From Paragordius varius (taxonomy: Eukaryota > Nematomorpha): 64,000 nucleotides of DNA. Where the stretch lies: the NCBI GenBank assembly GCA_964247055.1, contig OZ176055.1:6634001-6698000 (forward strand), written 5' to 3'. The translations under genes were made by a program, and so were the position numbers. The notes beneath the pieces were generated by a model. That model was not told the origin of the DNA and did no database searches. It worked only from the letters and a program-made list of their open reading frames with translations. Below are positions 48,568-58,186 of the stretch, in pieces. How positions within the stretch are numbered: the first letter of the stretch is position 1; each line of letters opens with the position of its first letter.

Positions 48568-50723
48568 CCTATGATGTCGCAAAAATATATAGTCTCTTTG
48601 ATTATGGATTGTGAATAAACGTCGATGTTCAAAGTTTGGTGTTTGTGGGAAAAGGACGGCAAACATTGCACCCACAGTTTGACCCAATGGAGTGGTCAAG
48701 TTGGAAATTACGACCTCAGGGTTATCCATATACCGTTTACTACGGTGCTATTGAAATCATATAAATATATATCTGGCAATATTTTATAAAAAAACTAGGC
48801 ATATGACTCACACTATATATATAATGTAATTGAAAAGATAAAACATAAGCGTTAAAATATTCTCATTATTATATCCAAAAAAACAATTTTAAAGGGGTGA
48901 AATTAATTAAATTATTTTAAAAAAACTGGTTCAATACTAAGGATGACGACCTTACTTAGGCCAAACTACTAAAATAGAATATGTTGAAAATAAAAAGGAT
49001 TGGAAAAAATTTATAGAGTTAAAATTAAAATTATTCGGACAAAACGTGAAAATATAAAGAATGTTTTTCTAAAAGACAACCAAACTTTTTATGATTTATT
49101 TCAATATAACTCATTGTTTTAAATGGAAAAGTGTTAAATAGAGAGATATAAAACTAACACAATATATTTTATATTTTACAATAACTAAATAGCTTATATT
49201 AGAAAATTAGGTGTTGTCATTTAGATAAAAATATTTGTCTTTATATTTTTACGTTTTGTCCGTATAGTTTTAATTTTTCTGTAAAAATTTATCTCAATTT
49301 AGATACCTTTAATTTTGATATACAGCTTTATTGAGAATATAAACAAAATATATAAATATATGAAAACCTTAAAATGCTTTGAAAGTTTATAATTGAGTAT
49401 TTTGAAGTGGACAGTTGGCCCGTCCGGAAGGTGGCATAACAGTAAGGAATCTGTAATATATAATCAATCTCTCTACATATAATCGAATTTCTTAAATTTG
49501 GAGTAGGAGTAAAATTTGTAAAATGTACCAATTAAAACTCACAATAATATATAAAAATTAAATTTAAAGTACACAAGCCCAATTTTATTATATTATTTGC
49601 TTTATAAACCAATTTACACTGAATATAAGCCTTAAATTTAAATCAACCTATTATAATAGAAGTATTTAAAATAATTTATTGTTAAACATTAACTACTCTT
49701 AATTAATTAGGCCCGACTAAATGGTAAAAATGGTCAGCTTAACAGATGCTGGCAAAAAAGAAAATCATAAATAATATACTGAAAATAATTTTAAGATTAA
49801 AACTGGAATCATTTTCGCAAAAAAGGGAAATCGTTCCTAACAGTTTCAAGTTAATTTTAATCACTTAAAATTTTACGATGTTTAATTTTATCCAAATCAT
49901 AAAATCACCGTTTTAGATTCGCAGAGAAAAATAGCACACATTTACATAAGAATTTTGTGATTTGGTATATATGCTATTTTTAAATTTTGATAATTTAACC
50001 ATAATTTGCACTCTAAAATAATAAGGAATTATATATAAAAGAAAATTATTTGGGAAACCAGAGCAGTCTCAAACCCTAATAATTGTCATAATAAAAAAAG
50101 AAATATATTTAAAATTGTATTATAAAATTTAAATGCTTACTTGGCTCTTTCCTATCATCGTTTATAAAAAGGACATCCGTGAATCCTTTTTCAACAGCTT
50201 TCTTAATCATAAACTGTAGACTAACCTTTTTGCGTTTATAAAATTTTGCGTTTGGTATTAGATTTGCTAAATCACGGCAAAGTTTATGAGTGGTCTATGG
50301 TATGTATGTAATTTATATAATTAATTTATTTATAAAAAAATGCGAATATATACCGTAAAAGGTCTAAAACTTGATGTTATTGCAATATTGGGAGTGGTTA
50401 AATTTGCAAAATATTGATCAAATTTGCCTTTATTGAATTCGTATGACTATACAATAAGTGGGAAAAACTACTTTTTGTTCTGCTTCGGTAACCTCCTCAT
50501 GTACTCTGAGTGTTTCAATTGTGTGTGGAGTTGATTTTTCACCCTATATAGTTTAAAGATATATATTGGCAAGTCTTACCTTTGCTTTACGTTCCTGTCT
50601 CAGCTTTTTATTTTTTTTCTAAAAAAAATTATATAAATAATTAACCTTTTCCGCTTTTTGCTTCTCTTCAAACAATTGCCTTCGTCGAATTTTATTTTTA
50701 ACTTCCGATATATTGCTGTCCAT
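46561..50723 (-). CDS. RPF1: Ribosome production factor 1, Brix-domain protein (8 exons)
   Basis: RPF1 acts in the nucleolus in 60S subunit assembly. Exons: 50646-50723, 50580-50618, 50472-50543, 50354-50446, 50141-50294, 49368-49450, 48569-48747, 46561-46711; 282 residues (human about 349). The N-terminus is basic (EVKNKIRRRQLFEEKQKAEK). The Brix domain (about 80-260) reads FDQYFANLTTPNIAITSSFR, CRDLANLIPNAKFYKRKKVS, GFTDVLFINDDRKEPN, LCHLPDGPTVHFKI, NPEVVISNLTTPLGQTVGAM, LFTIHNQRDYIFLRHHRYQF, then ELGPRITLRLQFVQRGLYD and EYDWML, matching human ELGPRFTLKL and EYEWVHK. The human tail RRKFHL is not seen; translation runs to VNNYVTL, or the gene splices at GTAAAT (46572-46567) to an unseen last exon. 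Introns 1-3 are 27, 36 and 25 nt. The start follows an in-frame TAG 6 nt upstream. It diverges from COQ5 with 26 bp between start codons. Confidence 0.93.
46771..46992. mobile_element. 222-bp near-perfect hairpin MITE
   Basis: In RPF1 intron 7. Arms of about 100 bp (roughly 90 percent identical) start CAGTCATGTATCCTTTA and CAGCCATGTATCCTTTA, flanked by TA, the signature of a Tc1/mariner-type MITE. Shared blocks: CGTTGAATGGGTATAAATAT and CAAGAGCTCTATGGTA. The high arm identity argues for recent insertion or for gene conversion between the arms. Confidence 0.8.
47030..48066. mobile_element. ~1-kb foldback element with ~500-bp inverted arms
   Basis: Ends read TGCCAGATAGCATTATTAA inward from both sides; the arms stay alignable to the centre near 47530 at roughly 75-80 percent identity. 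Each arm holds two copies of a module centred on AACCAATAAGTGATTGGTTT, itself palindromic, followed by TTGCTATTTTG. The right arm also contains a (TA)n tract (47841-47868). Target duplication unclear; such long inverted arms recall MULE or foldback elements. Lies in RPF1 intron 7. Confidence 0.75.
48234..48513. mobile_element. GGGTGAATTTGAA palindromic MITE, copy 4
   Basis: Starts ATACCATTTACAATTCAAAT followed by three inverted units (CACCCTTGAACAATTCCAAT, TACCCTTGAACAAATC, CGCCCTAAAAATAAATT); ends GAGTGAATTTGAACTATATA. It runs into a (TA)n tract reaching 48562, which abuts the 5' splice site of RPF1 exon 7 (GTAATT, 48568-48563). Confidence 0.7.
48514..48562. repeat. (TA)n microsatellite at an RPF1 5' splice site
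   Basis: About 24 TA units between MITE copy 4 and the RPF1 exon 7 donor. Other (TA)n tracts of the window lie at 1374-1407, 1561-1588, 4950-4972, 7081-7098, 47841-47868, 54123-54146 and 58639-58660. Confidence 0.85.
49034..49264. mobile_element. TA-flanked MITE, family TACGGACAAAAC, copy 1
   Basis: Ends TTCGGACAAAACGTGAAAAT and, inverted, TACGGACAAAACGTAAAAAT, then ATAAAGA in both; flanked by TA on each side. 231 bp, in RPF1 intron 6. The second copy is at 58351-58575. TA target and short size suggest a Tc1/mariner (Stowaway-like) MITE. Confidence 0.8.
50447..50471 (-). other. Ultrashort 25-nt intron (RPF1 intron 3)
   Basis: Starts GTAGTTTTTC, ends TTGTATAG. Removal changes the frame and joins VTEAEQK to SYEFNKGKFDQYFANL, as in human DEFASYFNKQ. 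Confidence 0.85.
50544..50579 (-). other. Short 36-nt intron (RPF1 intron 2)
   Basis: Starts GTAAGACTTG, ends CTATATAG. Removal joins RQERKAK to GEKSTPHTIETLRVHEE, matching the human order of a Lys-rich stretch followed by PKTIDNQRVYDE. Confidence 0.85.
50619..50645 (-). other. Ultrashort 27-nt intron (RPF1 intron 1)
   Basis: Starts GTTAATTATT, ends TTTTTTAG. Its multiple-of-3 length and in-frame TAA/TAG mean retention would stop translation. Removal joins EEKQKAEK to KKNKKLRQERKAK. Confidence 0.85.
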
Positions 50724-50749
50724 GCTCTAGCAAGTCTTTATTTTTTTAC
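50724..50749. promoter_or_regulatory. 26-bp space between RPF1 and COQ5 start codons
   Basis: The two ATGs, on opposite strands, are 26 bp apart (contains TCTAGCAAG and TCTTTATTTTTTT). Unless each message starts inside the other gene, both 5' UTRs must be nearly absent. The RPF1 ATG is fixed by an in-frame TAG just upstream; COQ5 could in principle start at a later Met (residue 36), but that would lose the mitochondrial presequence. Confidence 0.65.
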
Positions 50750-51649
50750 ATGCATTTAAACAAATGTCGTAGTATTCAAAATTTTATTATCAAACGATTT
50801 TTATCAGAACCCCCTTATAAAAAGGATGCCTTCGTCAACTTCGGTTATAAAATGATGGATGAACAACAAAAATTTGACAATGTTAATAAAGTTTTCAGCA
50901 ATGTTGCCTCCAAATACGACATTATGAATGATTATATGAGTTTAGGCATTCACCGAATATGGAAAAATATATTTGTGGATGAGCTTTTTCCTGTTGAGGG
51001 TGGCTCCTATTTAGATGTGGCTGGAGGTACTGGGGATATAGCTTTCCGTATTTACGATTACATTCAAAAGCGCACTAAACCTATCCTAAATCCACATTTA
51101 TTAAATCAAGAATCGAGAAACGATCAAAACGACCATTCTTCCACTCTCATATCCATAGTCGATATTAATAATCAAATGTTGGAATATGGGAAAAGCAAAT
51201 GCCATCAAGTATATGGATCAAATTCTAAAACTCAAGCCTGTTTTAATTGGCATTGTATGGATGCCGAAAATTTAGGATTTGACGATAATTTCTTTGATGC
51301 TTATACAATTTCATTTGGGATTCGTAATTGTGTTCATCCACAAAGGGTTCTTCATGAAGCCTATCGAGTTTTAAAACCTGGTGGACGTTTTCTTTGTTTG
51401 GAATTCGGTAAGGTGAATTTTCCACCTCTGGCTAAATTGTACAAATTTTATTCATTCAATATTATTCCTGTTCTGGGTCATCTTATTGCAGGAGATTGGG
51501 AATCTTACCAATACTTAGTTGAAAGTATTGAAAAGTTTCCTTCTCAGCCTGAGTTTCGAAACATGATTGAGCAAGCCCGCTTTGATTGTGTGACTCAACG
51601 TGAACTATCCGGTGGTATAGCTGTAATCAGTTCAGGATTTAAAATTTGA
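50750..51649 (+). CDS. COQ5: Ubiquinone biosynthesis C-methyltransferase, mitochondrial
   Basis: COQ5 methylates C2 of the benzoquinol ring (DDMQH2 to DMQH2) with SAM, in the matrix-side coenzyme Q complex. One uninterrupted exon, 299 residues, full length for the family. Residues 1-30 are basic and Ser-rich without acids up to RFLSEPPYKK, a likely mitochondrial targeting sequence. UbiE/COQ5 signatures: FDNVNKVFSNVASKYDIMND (about 42-61), SAM motif I LDVAGGTGDIAFRI (88-101), FDAYTISFGIRNC, then YRVLKPGGRFLCLEFG and the C-terminal QRELSGGIAVISSGFK. A 30-residue polar segment between motif I and SIVDINNQML is common in eukaryotic COQ5. It has no intron, unusual for an animal COQ5. AATAAA lies 15 nt after the stop (51664). 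Confidence 0.96.
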   Translation: MHLNKCRSIQNFIIKRFLSEPPYKKDAFVNFGYKMMDEQQKFDNVNKVFSNVASKYDIMNDYMSLGIHRIWKNIFVDELFPVEGGSYLDVAGGTGDIAFRIYDYIQKRTKPILNPHLLNQESRNDQNDHSSTLISIVDINNQMLEYGKSKCHQVYGSNSKTQACFNWHCMDAENLGFDDNFFDAYTISFGIRNCVHPQRVLHEAYRVLKPGGRFLCLEFGKVNFPPLAKLYKFYSFNIIPVLGHLIAGDWESYQYLVESIEKFPSQPEFRNMIEQARFDCVTQRELSGGIAVISSGFKI

Positions 51650-52670
51650 TTGCAATTTTTTATAATAAATATATATATTGTATGGATTAAAAAATGGATC
51701 GGATTTTGTGAATGTCAAATGTGTATTATTATTTTGTTGGTTCCTAACGGCACCGATTGCGCGCTGGGCCATTAAAAGTAATCATTTCAAAATGGTTTCT
51801 TTTTATAAAAAACGTTACTAAATTTTTCCAATATTTTAGTTAAGTCGTACTTTTGACTTTTAGGAGTTTTCGATTGCCGATTAAAATTAAAAATGTATTT
51901 TTACGCTAAGCGTAGCAGTGCCTCTTTTTAATGTAGTCCTTTAGCTCAACTCCATCTGTTGGGTTTTTTAAAAAATAAAACTACCCAAAAATTCTGTCTT
52001 TTAGTTTTATTACAAAAAAATGAGTCCAAACGAATCGCGTGTGGTGTATTCTCGGTTTAGTTAAGTTTAATTTTATAAAGATGTTTTAAGAGAGGTTTTT
52101 ACAAGAATTAAAAAATGATTCAAAAAAGTATTTAATCCATTGGCCGCATGAAAATGTAATGGCCTAATTTAGAATTAAAAAATTCTATCCAGAAAGTCGT
52201 TCAATATCATGATTAATCGAGGTGGAGATGTATACATTGCTATACGAATTAATCGAAACTTAATATTTGCCTTTATAAAGGGGACTAATGATTTGTGGTC
52301 TTAACTGTATTCTTTAAAATAGCAAAAAATTTGGTTGGCTTTTCGCAAGAAACGCTAATTTTAGATGAAGTGCGGCTGAGGATGCTAATTAAAAAGCTGG
52401 TTTAACGATGATCGGTACATTTATAAATAAACAATGAATATTTATTATTAATGCAGAAAACTACCTTATATTTGCAGGCTTTAAAAAACCTTATTTTTAC
52501 ATGGTCTAATTCAAAAAGTTTACAAAGATCGGCGTATTTATAACGATGTTTGCGGGAAAATGCTTTAACAATTTACGTTTTAATTAGATTGTAACTTATA
52601 ATAGTTTATTTATCATATAGATGCGCCAATAAATATTTATTTTCAGAAACCTTAGTTATACTACATAATA
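51650..52670. other. Intergenic region between COQ5 and a mariner relic
   Basis: COQ5 3' flank, then AT-rich sequence without recognisable coding or repeat structure. A short segment near 51900-51990 is a little richer in GC. Confidence 0.5.
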
Positions 52671-53728
52671 CCAAGTGTAGTCATAAGTTTGTACCGGTTT
52701 TGGTAAAAGAAACATTTAATTTTAAAAAGAAATCAATGTATATCTTATTCAATATATTCATCGACTTCTACACATTTAGCCCATTCAGGTTAATAAGGAA
52801 TGCCAGCCCGAACAACGGATTGACTTTTGCAGAATACCATCGCCAAGCCCTTTTCCAACGCCTTTGACATTATTGAAGTGTTGCTCTCTTAGGATGTACC
52901 CTAGGTTCACTAGTTTTGCTGTGTGAGACGGAGCATTATTATGTAGCGAAATCCCTTTGCCATGTCTTCAGCCTCTGGTGGTTTTTCGATTATCCTAGTT
53001 CAAATTAATCATTTGTTAGTGATAGCGTTGTATATTAAGGGTTTCACCGGGTTTTACTGGTTTTGAAACTTTATACCCAATATCGCATCGATCCCAACTG
53101 AGACAGAGCACAGTCTTCCTGCCGAAGCGATTTGGCATTGGTGTTGGCTTTTCAAGTTTAAATCCACGATTATTCCGCCTTGGGGTTTACAAAATAATGG
53201 CATTTCTCAACTACCGTCCCAATTCGTTGCAAAAATTATTTCATGACGTTTTAGCCGAATTTCGTCAGTCACTCCTTGATTTTCGATTTGACATTAGTGC
53301 AAATTGTCTGGGGTTCATCATTGTTTTTTACCGTTGAGTTTGAGTTGAATCATTATCGAATAATTGTACTCCAGCGTTTATTCGTCGTGGGTCTACCAGA
53401 GCGAACACTCTTTAACATAAAATTACCAGTTTTAATATTTTAAACCCTTGTTTTTAATGTGTTAATCGATAGAGCATTTCACCATATGTTTCTGCCAGCA
53501 AACGATAACTTTCAACAGCCTTTTTCTTATTGGCAAGGCATGTCGCGAATGTTTTTTTTTTCAATCACAAAATTCGAAATGATTTATGAATTATAAAAAT
53601 AAGATGCTAGTGTGTGGCGGACTTAACTTGTGTGTTTGTATTATGTCAGATCAAAATGGGGTTTGTACCCCGGTACCTATCGCAAACGTCTTCTGTACGT
53701 TAAACCGGTAGTGACGTAATACAACTGG
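52671..53728 (-). mobile_element. mariner-family DNA transposon, degenerate and shortened
   Basis: The left terminal repeat CCAAGTGTAGTCATAAGTTT runs on to GTACCGGTTTT; the right inverted end, CCAGTTGTATTACGTCAC, runs on to TACCGGTTTA; TA flanks both. The minus strand carries transposase pieces: CLANKKKAVESYRLLAETYG with EMLYR (helix-turn-helix region), SVRSGRPTT, RFGRKTVLCLSWD, KPGETLN and SLHNNAPSHTAKLV, the mariner HDNAPSHTA block in which the catalytic Asp is now Asn. At 1058 bp it is about 200 bp shorter than a typical 1.3-kb mariner. Many stops and frame changes; dead. Confidence 0.85.
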
Positions 53729-55187
53729 TATTTATGTCCTAGATCAATTTAATACAAAGATTTTTCTAATTTTGTGCGAAAATGGCTCTATATAAATTGC
53801 AATAAAACTTATGGTACAGATAGGCATATACACTTGTAATGAAATATCAATCAAAACAAAAATACAAAACATGGAAAGTTATATTAAATAGCGGTGTATG
53901 TTTGAACTAAATAAACTATATAATAGGAAATTGTGTAAATATTTGGTTATATCATGATAAAAAAACATTTTAATTATATATCTAAATGTAAAAATATTGC
54001 GTAAAAATCATCCCCTACAGGTCTTAAATTTAAATTTAGCCAAATAAATAATATTCGTTTTCGACCTTTTTTATATTAACAATTTTATTAAAGTTGAGGA
54101 ATCTCGTCCGGCTAAAACGAAAATATATATATATATATATATATACCAATTATATAATCATATTAAAGTCGATGTTTTGGAATTATTTACACTTCATTAC
54201 CTTTTTTGCCAAACGATTAATTGGAGTTTCGAGCCCCAGAGTTAAAATTTGTCATGTTTTAAAAATTGTTTTAATTAAAATTTAATTATCAAACAGTAAT
54301 CTCCTTTGGATAAAAAACTTATATTATTTTAGGTTTTAACTTCTACAGTTAAAATTGGGATAGCCCGAAATCCGATTGAAACAACAGCTGATTTTTAAGT
54401 GTACATGTCAAAATTTGCTGCTAAAGCGTAATTAACCTTAATAAATTAATTATTTACATTTATAATCATAATGGACAGTTTTTTGCCCGTTGAATTGGAT
54501 TTTAAAATTGCGGCGATAAAGTTTATGATGACATATTAGAATTCTATATTTAAAAAAAATTAATCTTCCGCTAAAAACTTAAGAATGCATATTTTTATGG
54601 TTTACTATCTTAATTACTTTTTAAGATTCGAATTGATTATCGCTCTAAAGGAAAAAATTACCTCTAATTAATTGTAAAAATATTATAATCATTTTTCACA
54701 TGTACCATAAGAAGGCTTCAACATAAAACTTATATTATTCTTAAATTATTACGGCTCTAATGCATGCACTTAATCTCATATTTTGTTTTTCCATTATTCC
54801 TCGCATTTCCCATTGCATAAATTAATAAAACAAAGCCCATAAATTGTCACAAATGGTTGGCTTATGACAAATATTAGATTGCTACAGTCTTAAGGAAATC
54901 AATAATTTTGACACACGAGGCTAACACATTGTGGGGGGAAAAGCACTCAAGTTCATACTTCTTCTCCTTAAAATTTCTGTGGAAATTTATAGTTCTGGGC
55001 ACAAAAGGAGATATAAAGTGTTGCTTTCAATTTTCGCATTAAGTAATATTAATCATTTGAGTATTTTATGTGTTAAATTCCATGGAAAAAAAATCAATAA
55101 CGTCCAACAGAAGTTAACACATTTTAAGATAATAATGTAATTGGGAATTTTATCTCATAATATATCATAAATGATTTTTAATTTAAA
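53729..55187. other. Intergenic region with an R1 copy
   Basis: Contains a (TA)n tract (54123-54146) and an R1 copy at about 54430-54670 (blocks AATTGCGGCGATAAAGTTTA and CTCTAAAGGAAAAAATTACC). A 69-codon open frame at 54931-55140 has no recognisable similarity and is not called. Confidence 0.5.
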
Positions 55188-55434
55188 ATGACTTCTAAAA
55201 TTAAGGTAAGAGAATGGTGATTGTAAATTTTTACTTTATAATTAACATCTTGTTGATTAGAGATATGGAAAGGTGCGATATGGACACAACGATCGAGTTA
55301 GGCGTCGGAAAATCCTTACGTTCTCTTTTAGAAACAAAAATGTTACTAAAGATAATTATTGTTTGAGATTTTATCTTTTACATACAAAGGTTAAAATTGA
55401 TGAGCTTATCATTCATATTTTTCCTAACAGATAG
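55188..55434 (+). CDS. Possible small spliced gene, Arg-rich product
   Basis: A start codon at 55188 opens MTSKIK, followed by a good donor (GTAAGA) and an acceptor (TTGATTAG) that define a 55-nt intron (55206-55260). The second exon reads RYGKVRYGHNDRVRRRKILT and continues to a TAG at 55434, giving 63 residues. A further GT-AG pair (about 55390-55430) could change the end. The Arg/Lys-rich product would suit a small ribosomal or RNA-binding protein, but I recognise no family. It could also be chance. Confidence 0.25.
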
Positions 55435-56209
55435 GTGTAATAAGGTTTTAAGTTTGACTTTAAGGAACAATTTTTCTATGAAAATTGCTTTTTTATTATC
55501 ATGTCAAAGAATCAAATATAAATTTTCGGCTTTTTTACAAGTGGCAGCATTTTTATAATATATTATAATTTAGTTAGTTAAATAAAAATATATCCTATTT
55601 ACTCCAAAATCGATTACAAAATTAATCAAAATTTTTTTATTTTATTGATTGATATCCATACCTTATTATCATGATAATTACACCTTTTAACAATAACACT
55701 GAACAGTATAATAAAATAATAACATATATTAATATTTAAATCACCATATATACATTATTTTTCCATTTATATTTTCCAAAAACGTGTCACCTTTACTGCT
55801 CTCCTTATTATAATAGAAATTAAATGTATTGTTTCAAGTCATTCGATCATGATGAAGAGGATCTTATAATTATAAGTTAAGCATTTGATTTGAGGATAAA
55901 ATCATTCACCTTTTTTGTGATCTTGTTTTCAGATTTTTTATGTGTCCCGAAACTTATTTAATTAGGCCATATATTAATTTATATATTTCTTATATGTACA
56001 GATTAATTCCATGAAATCATTTCTTTATACCAAGTATTTCCATAAAATTTCAGTCCATTAGTTATCTGCGTTAATCTATGGCATTTATTATTTTTGCTTC
56101 AAAATCTCTTGAGACACTTTAACACATTCTTAACAATAAAAAATATTTTTTTTCATTATATGGTTTATTCTTATATCTCTTGATTAGCCCTTTATAAAAC
56201 TCTGTTTTA
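55435..56209. other. Intergenic, nothing recognised
   Basis: AT-rich sequence before the orphan gene; no coding block, repeat family member or clear promoter motif was seen. Confidence 0.5.
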
Positions 56210-57667
56210 ATGAAGAAAAAACCAAAATTATTTAAATACATTCACCACCGATTCATGAATTCGAACACTGCTAAAAGTCAGTTGAAAACATCTTTAAATC
56301 AAACGAACAATATTATAGAAAGTTATTACGATCCTTCAACTTTACCCATTTATGAATTGGGTTGTTGGTCTACGAACAAAAATTGTAATATTAATAATAA
56401 ATCAGCTTGGATACCTTTGACTAAATGTTCTTTCAAATTAAATAAACTCTATAACGTCTGGCACAAAGTTTTGAAAAAAAGTAAAGACACTGCAAACAGA
56501 GATCATAATAATACGGTTGTCCTTAGACCAGGTAATGTTAAAAGACGTCGCAATAATCCCGAAAATCAAACTCTTTGCCCCAAACAAAATGGTCACTCCA
56601 AATTTTATATTCCGACATCCAAGGTGTCGTCTTTAGAGACGCAAAAATTAAATGTAGATTCTTGTTGTAACACCAATTCTTTCATATACTATCAAACGAA
56701 TTATCATCCTCAACTAAGCCCTGATAACATTGATTCAAAAAATGTCGAATCATATGCCAATTATTTAAACGCCCCCTCCATTATCGAAAATGTCAATTTA
56801 TCATATGGTTCATACAATGATAATTATTGTTGTTATGATAATGAAAGTATTTACGATTTTAATGAGTATTATTTATGCATGACAAAAGTCTTAAAAACTA
56901 AATATTCTTCTACCACTAGCGGTCAAGCAAGAGATGATGCAGGATACAGTATTGACCATAATAATTTATGCTTAAACGATGAATATGAGTCACAAAATAT
57001 TTATCAAACTATAGATAATGTAAAGTGTAATAACTTGAAACAGATTGAGTGTAAAATAGTTAAAGAATATGGCTCAGAAAAAGGACAGAATTATATTAGC
57101 CAATCTTTATTAATAAACGATGAAACAAAGATTGATAAAAATTTTGATGGTAATTACCAATACGTTAGCAAAAATGAAGCTTTTGAGTCGAATAATAGCA
57201 AAAATATTGGTAATATCATGCAGAGGAGTCAAATAAAAACTTGTCCATGGTTAATAAATGACGTCTTAGTAAATAAGAAACAGCAAACTAAAAGAAATGT
57301 CATGGATGATAATGATGATGGTACATTACTTAGCATGACAAAGGAGAGACTTGACAATTTTACAGAGAATTTAGAAGATTCTGGATTTTATGAATCTGAT
57401 ACCCTAGTCACCAAAATATCGTCAAACATATTTATGTCGCAACTAATCTTGTTACCAAATAACAAAAACTTTCCCCCCGAGAAAACCATGGAAAAAATTG
57501 TCATAACTCCCACAGTTAACAACTTATTGGAGGATATCTTTAAAAATTTTCAAACCTTAATAAAAACACAAAGCGTTACTATCCATGCTCTAACACTATA
57601 CAAATGCCAAATAGTGAGAAATCGAGATTTCTTACGATCAAAACAAATCATAATTAATGCTTATTAA
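56210..57667 (+). CDS. Orphan protein, Asn/Tyr-rich, 485 residues
   Basis: One long open frame in DNA where random frames rarely exceed 100 codons, so it is very likely a real exon or gene. The ATG is the first after an in-frame TAA 15 nt upstream. The product is rich in Asn, Tyr, Ser and Lys, with no signal peptide or membrane segment. The N-terminus is basic (MKKKPKLFKYIHHRF), and a basic KRRR lies at about residue 111. An acidic stretch (NVMDDNDDG) precedes ERLDNFTENLEDSGFYESDT. The last 80 residues look more ordered: PTVNNLLEDIFKNFQTLIKT may form an amphipathic helix. I recognise no domain; function unknown. It could be a fast-evolving or lineage-specific nuclear protein. AATAAA occurs near 57829. 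Confidence 0.7.
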   Translation: MKKKPKLFKYIHHRFMNSNTAKSQLKTSLNQTNNIIESYYDPSTLPIYELGCWSTNKNCNINNKSAWIPLTKCSFKLNKLYNVWHKVLKKSKDTANRDHNNTVVLRPGNVKRRRNNPENQTLCPKQNGHSKFYIPTSKVSSLETQKLNVDSCCNTNSFIYYQTNYHPQLSPDNIDSKNVESYANYLNAPSIIENVNLSYGSYNDNYCCYDNESIYDFNEYYLCMTKVLKTKYSSTTSGQARDDAGYSIDHNNLCLNDEYESQNIYQTIDNVKCNNLKQIECKIVKEYGSEKGQNYISQSLLINDETKIDKNFDGNYQYVSKNEAFESNNSKNIGNIMQRSQIKTCPWLINDVLVNKKQQTKRNVMDDNDDGTLLSMTKERLDNFTENLEDSGFYESDTLVTKISSNIFMSQLILLPNNKNFPPEKTMEKIVITPTVNNLLEDIFKNFQTLIKTQSVTIHALTLYKCQIVRNRDFLRSKQIIINAY

Positions 57668-58186
57668 TTGTGTACAAAAGGGCATTAATCGTTCAATGAT
57701 TATCATTATATATTTATTGTTTAAATATATGTATCTCTCTATTTCTATATATAATATATTATTTATATATCCATATATGAGGTGTTGCCTTTTCAAGTGC
57801 ATTGCGCATAGTGTAATAATGGAAAACAATAAATAATTATAATTTAATATGAATAAATCATATTTATAAATTAATAAGTTATTAAACCATTAAAAAATCA
57901 CGTAAATTGGAAAAATGATTAGGATAACAAATTCGTAAAAAGAGTTTTGCATTGGATTTCCAGAACCAACAAATGATGTATAAAAATATTTACACAACTA
58001 TTTTTTTTCTATATTATATAAAAAACCCTGAGATTCTATTGGCCAAAATTCAACATAAAACATATCTAATTTGTTCCAAAAAGTATAAAAAAATGATGTG
58101 TCGTTAAAATATATATCGCATAGTTCAAAATCTGAGTATTGAATAACAACGGGTAAAATTAAAATCCATTTTTTTATCAAAAAAAA
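57668..58186. other. Convergent 3' flank of the orphan gene and ACSS3
   Basis: AT-rich 3' flanks of two convergent genes. No other feature seen. Confidence 0.5.

Noticed and set aside
54931-55140. 69-codon frame just before the small Arg-rich candidate
   Set aside because: No similarity recognised, no splice context and no partner exon; a faint likeness (GHKRRYKVL) to the neighbour is too short to trust.
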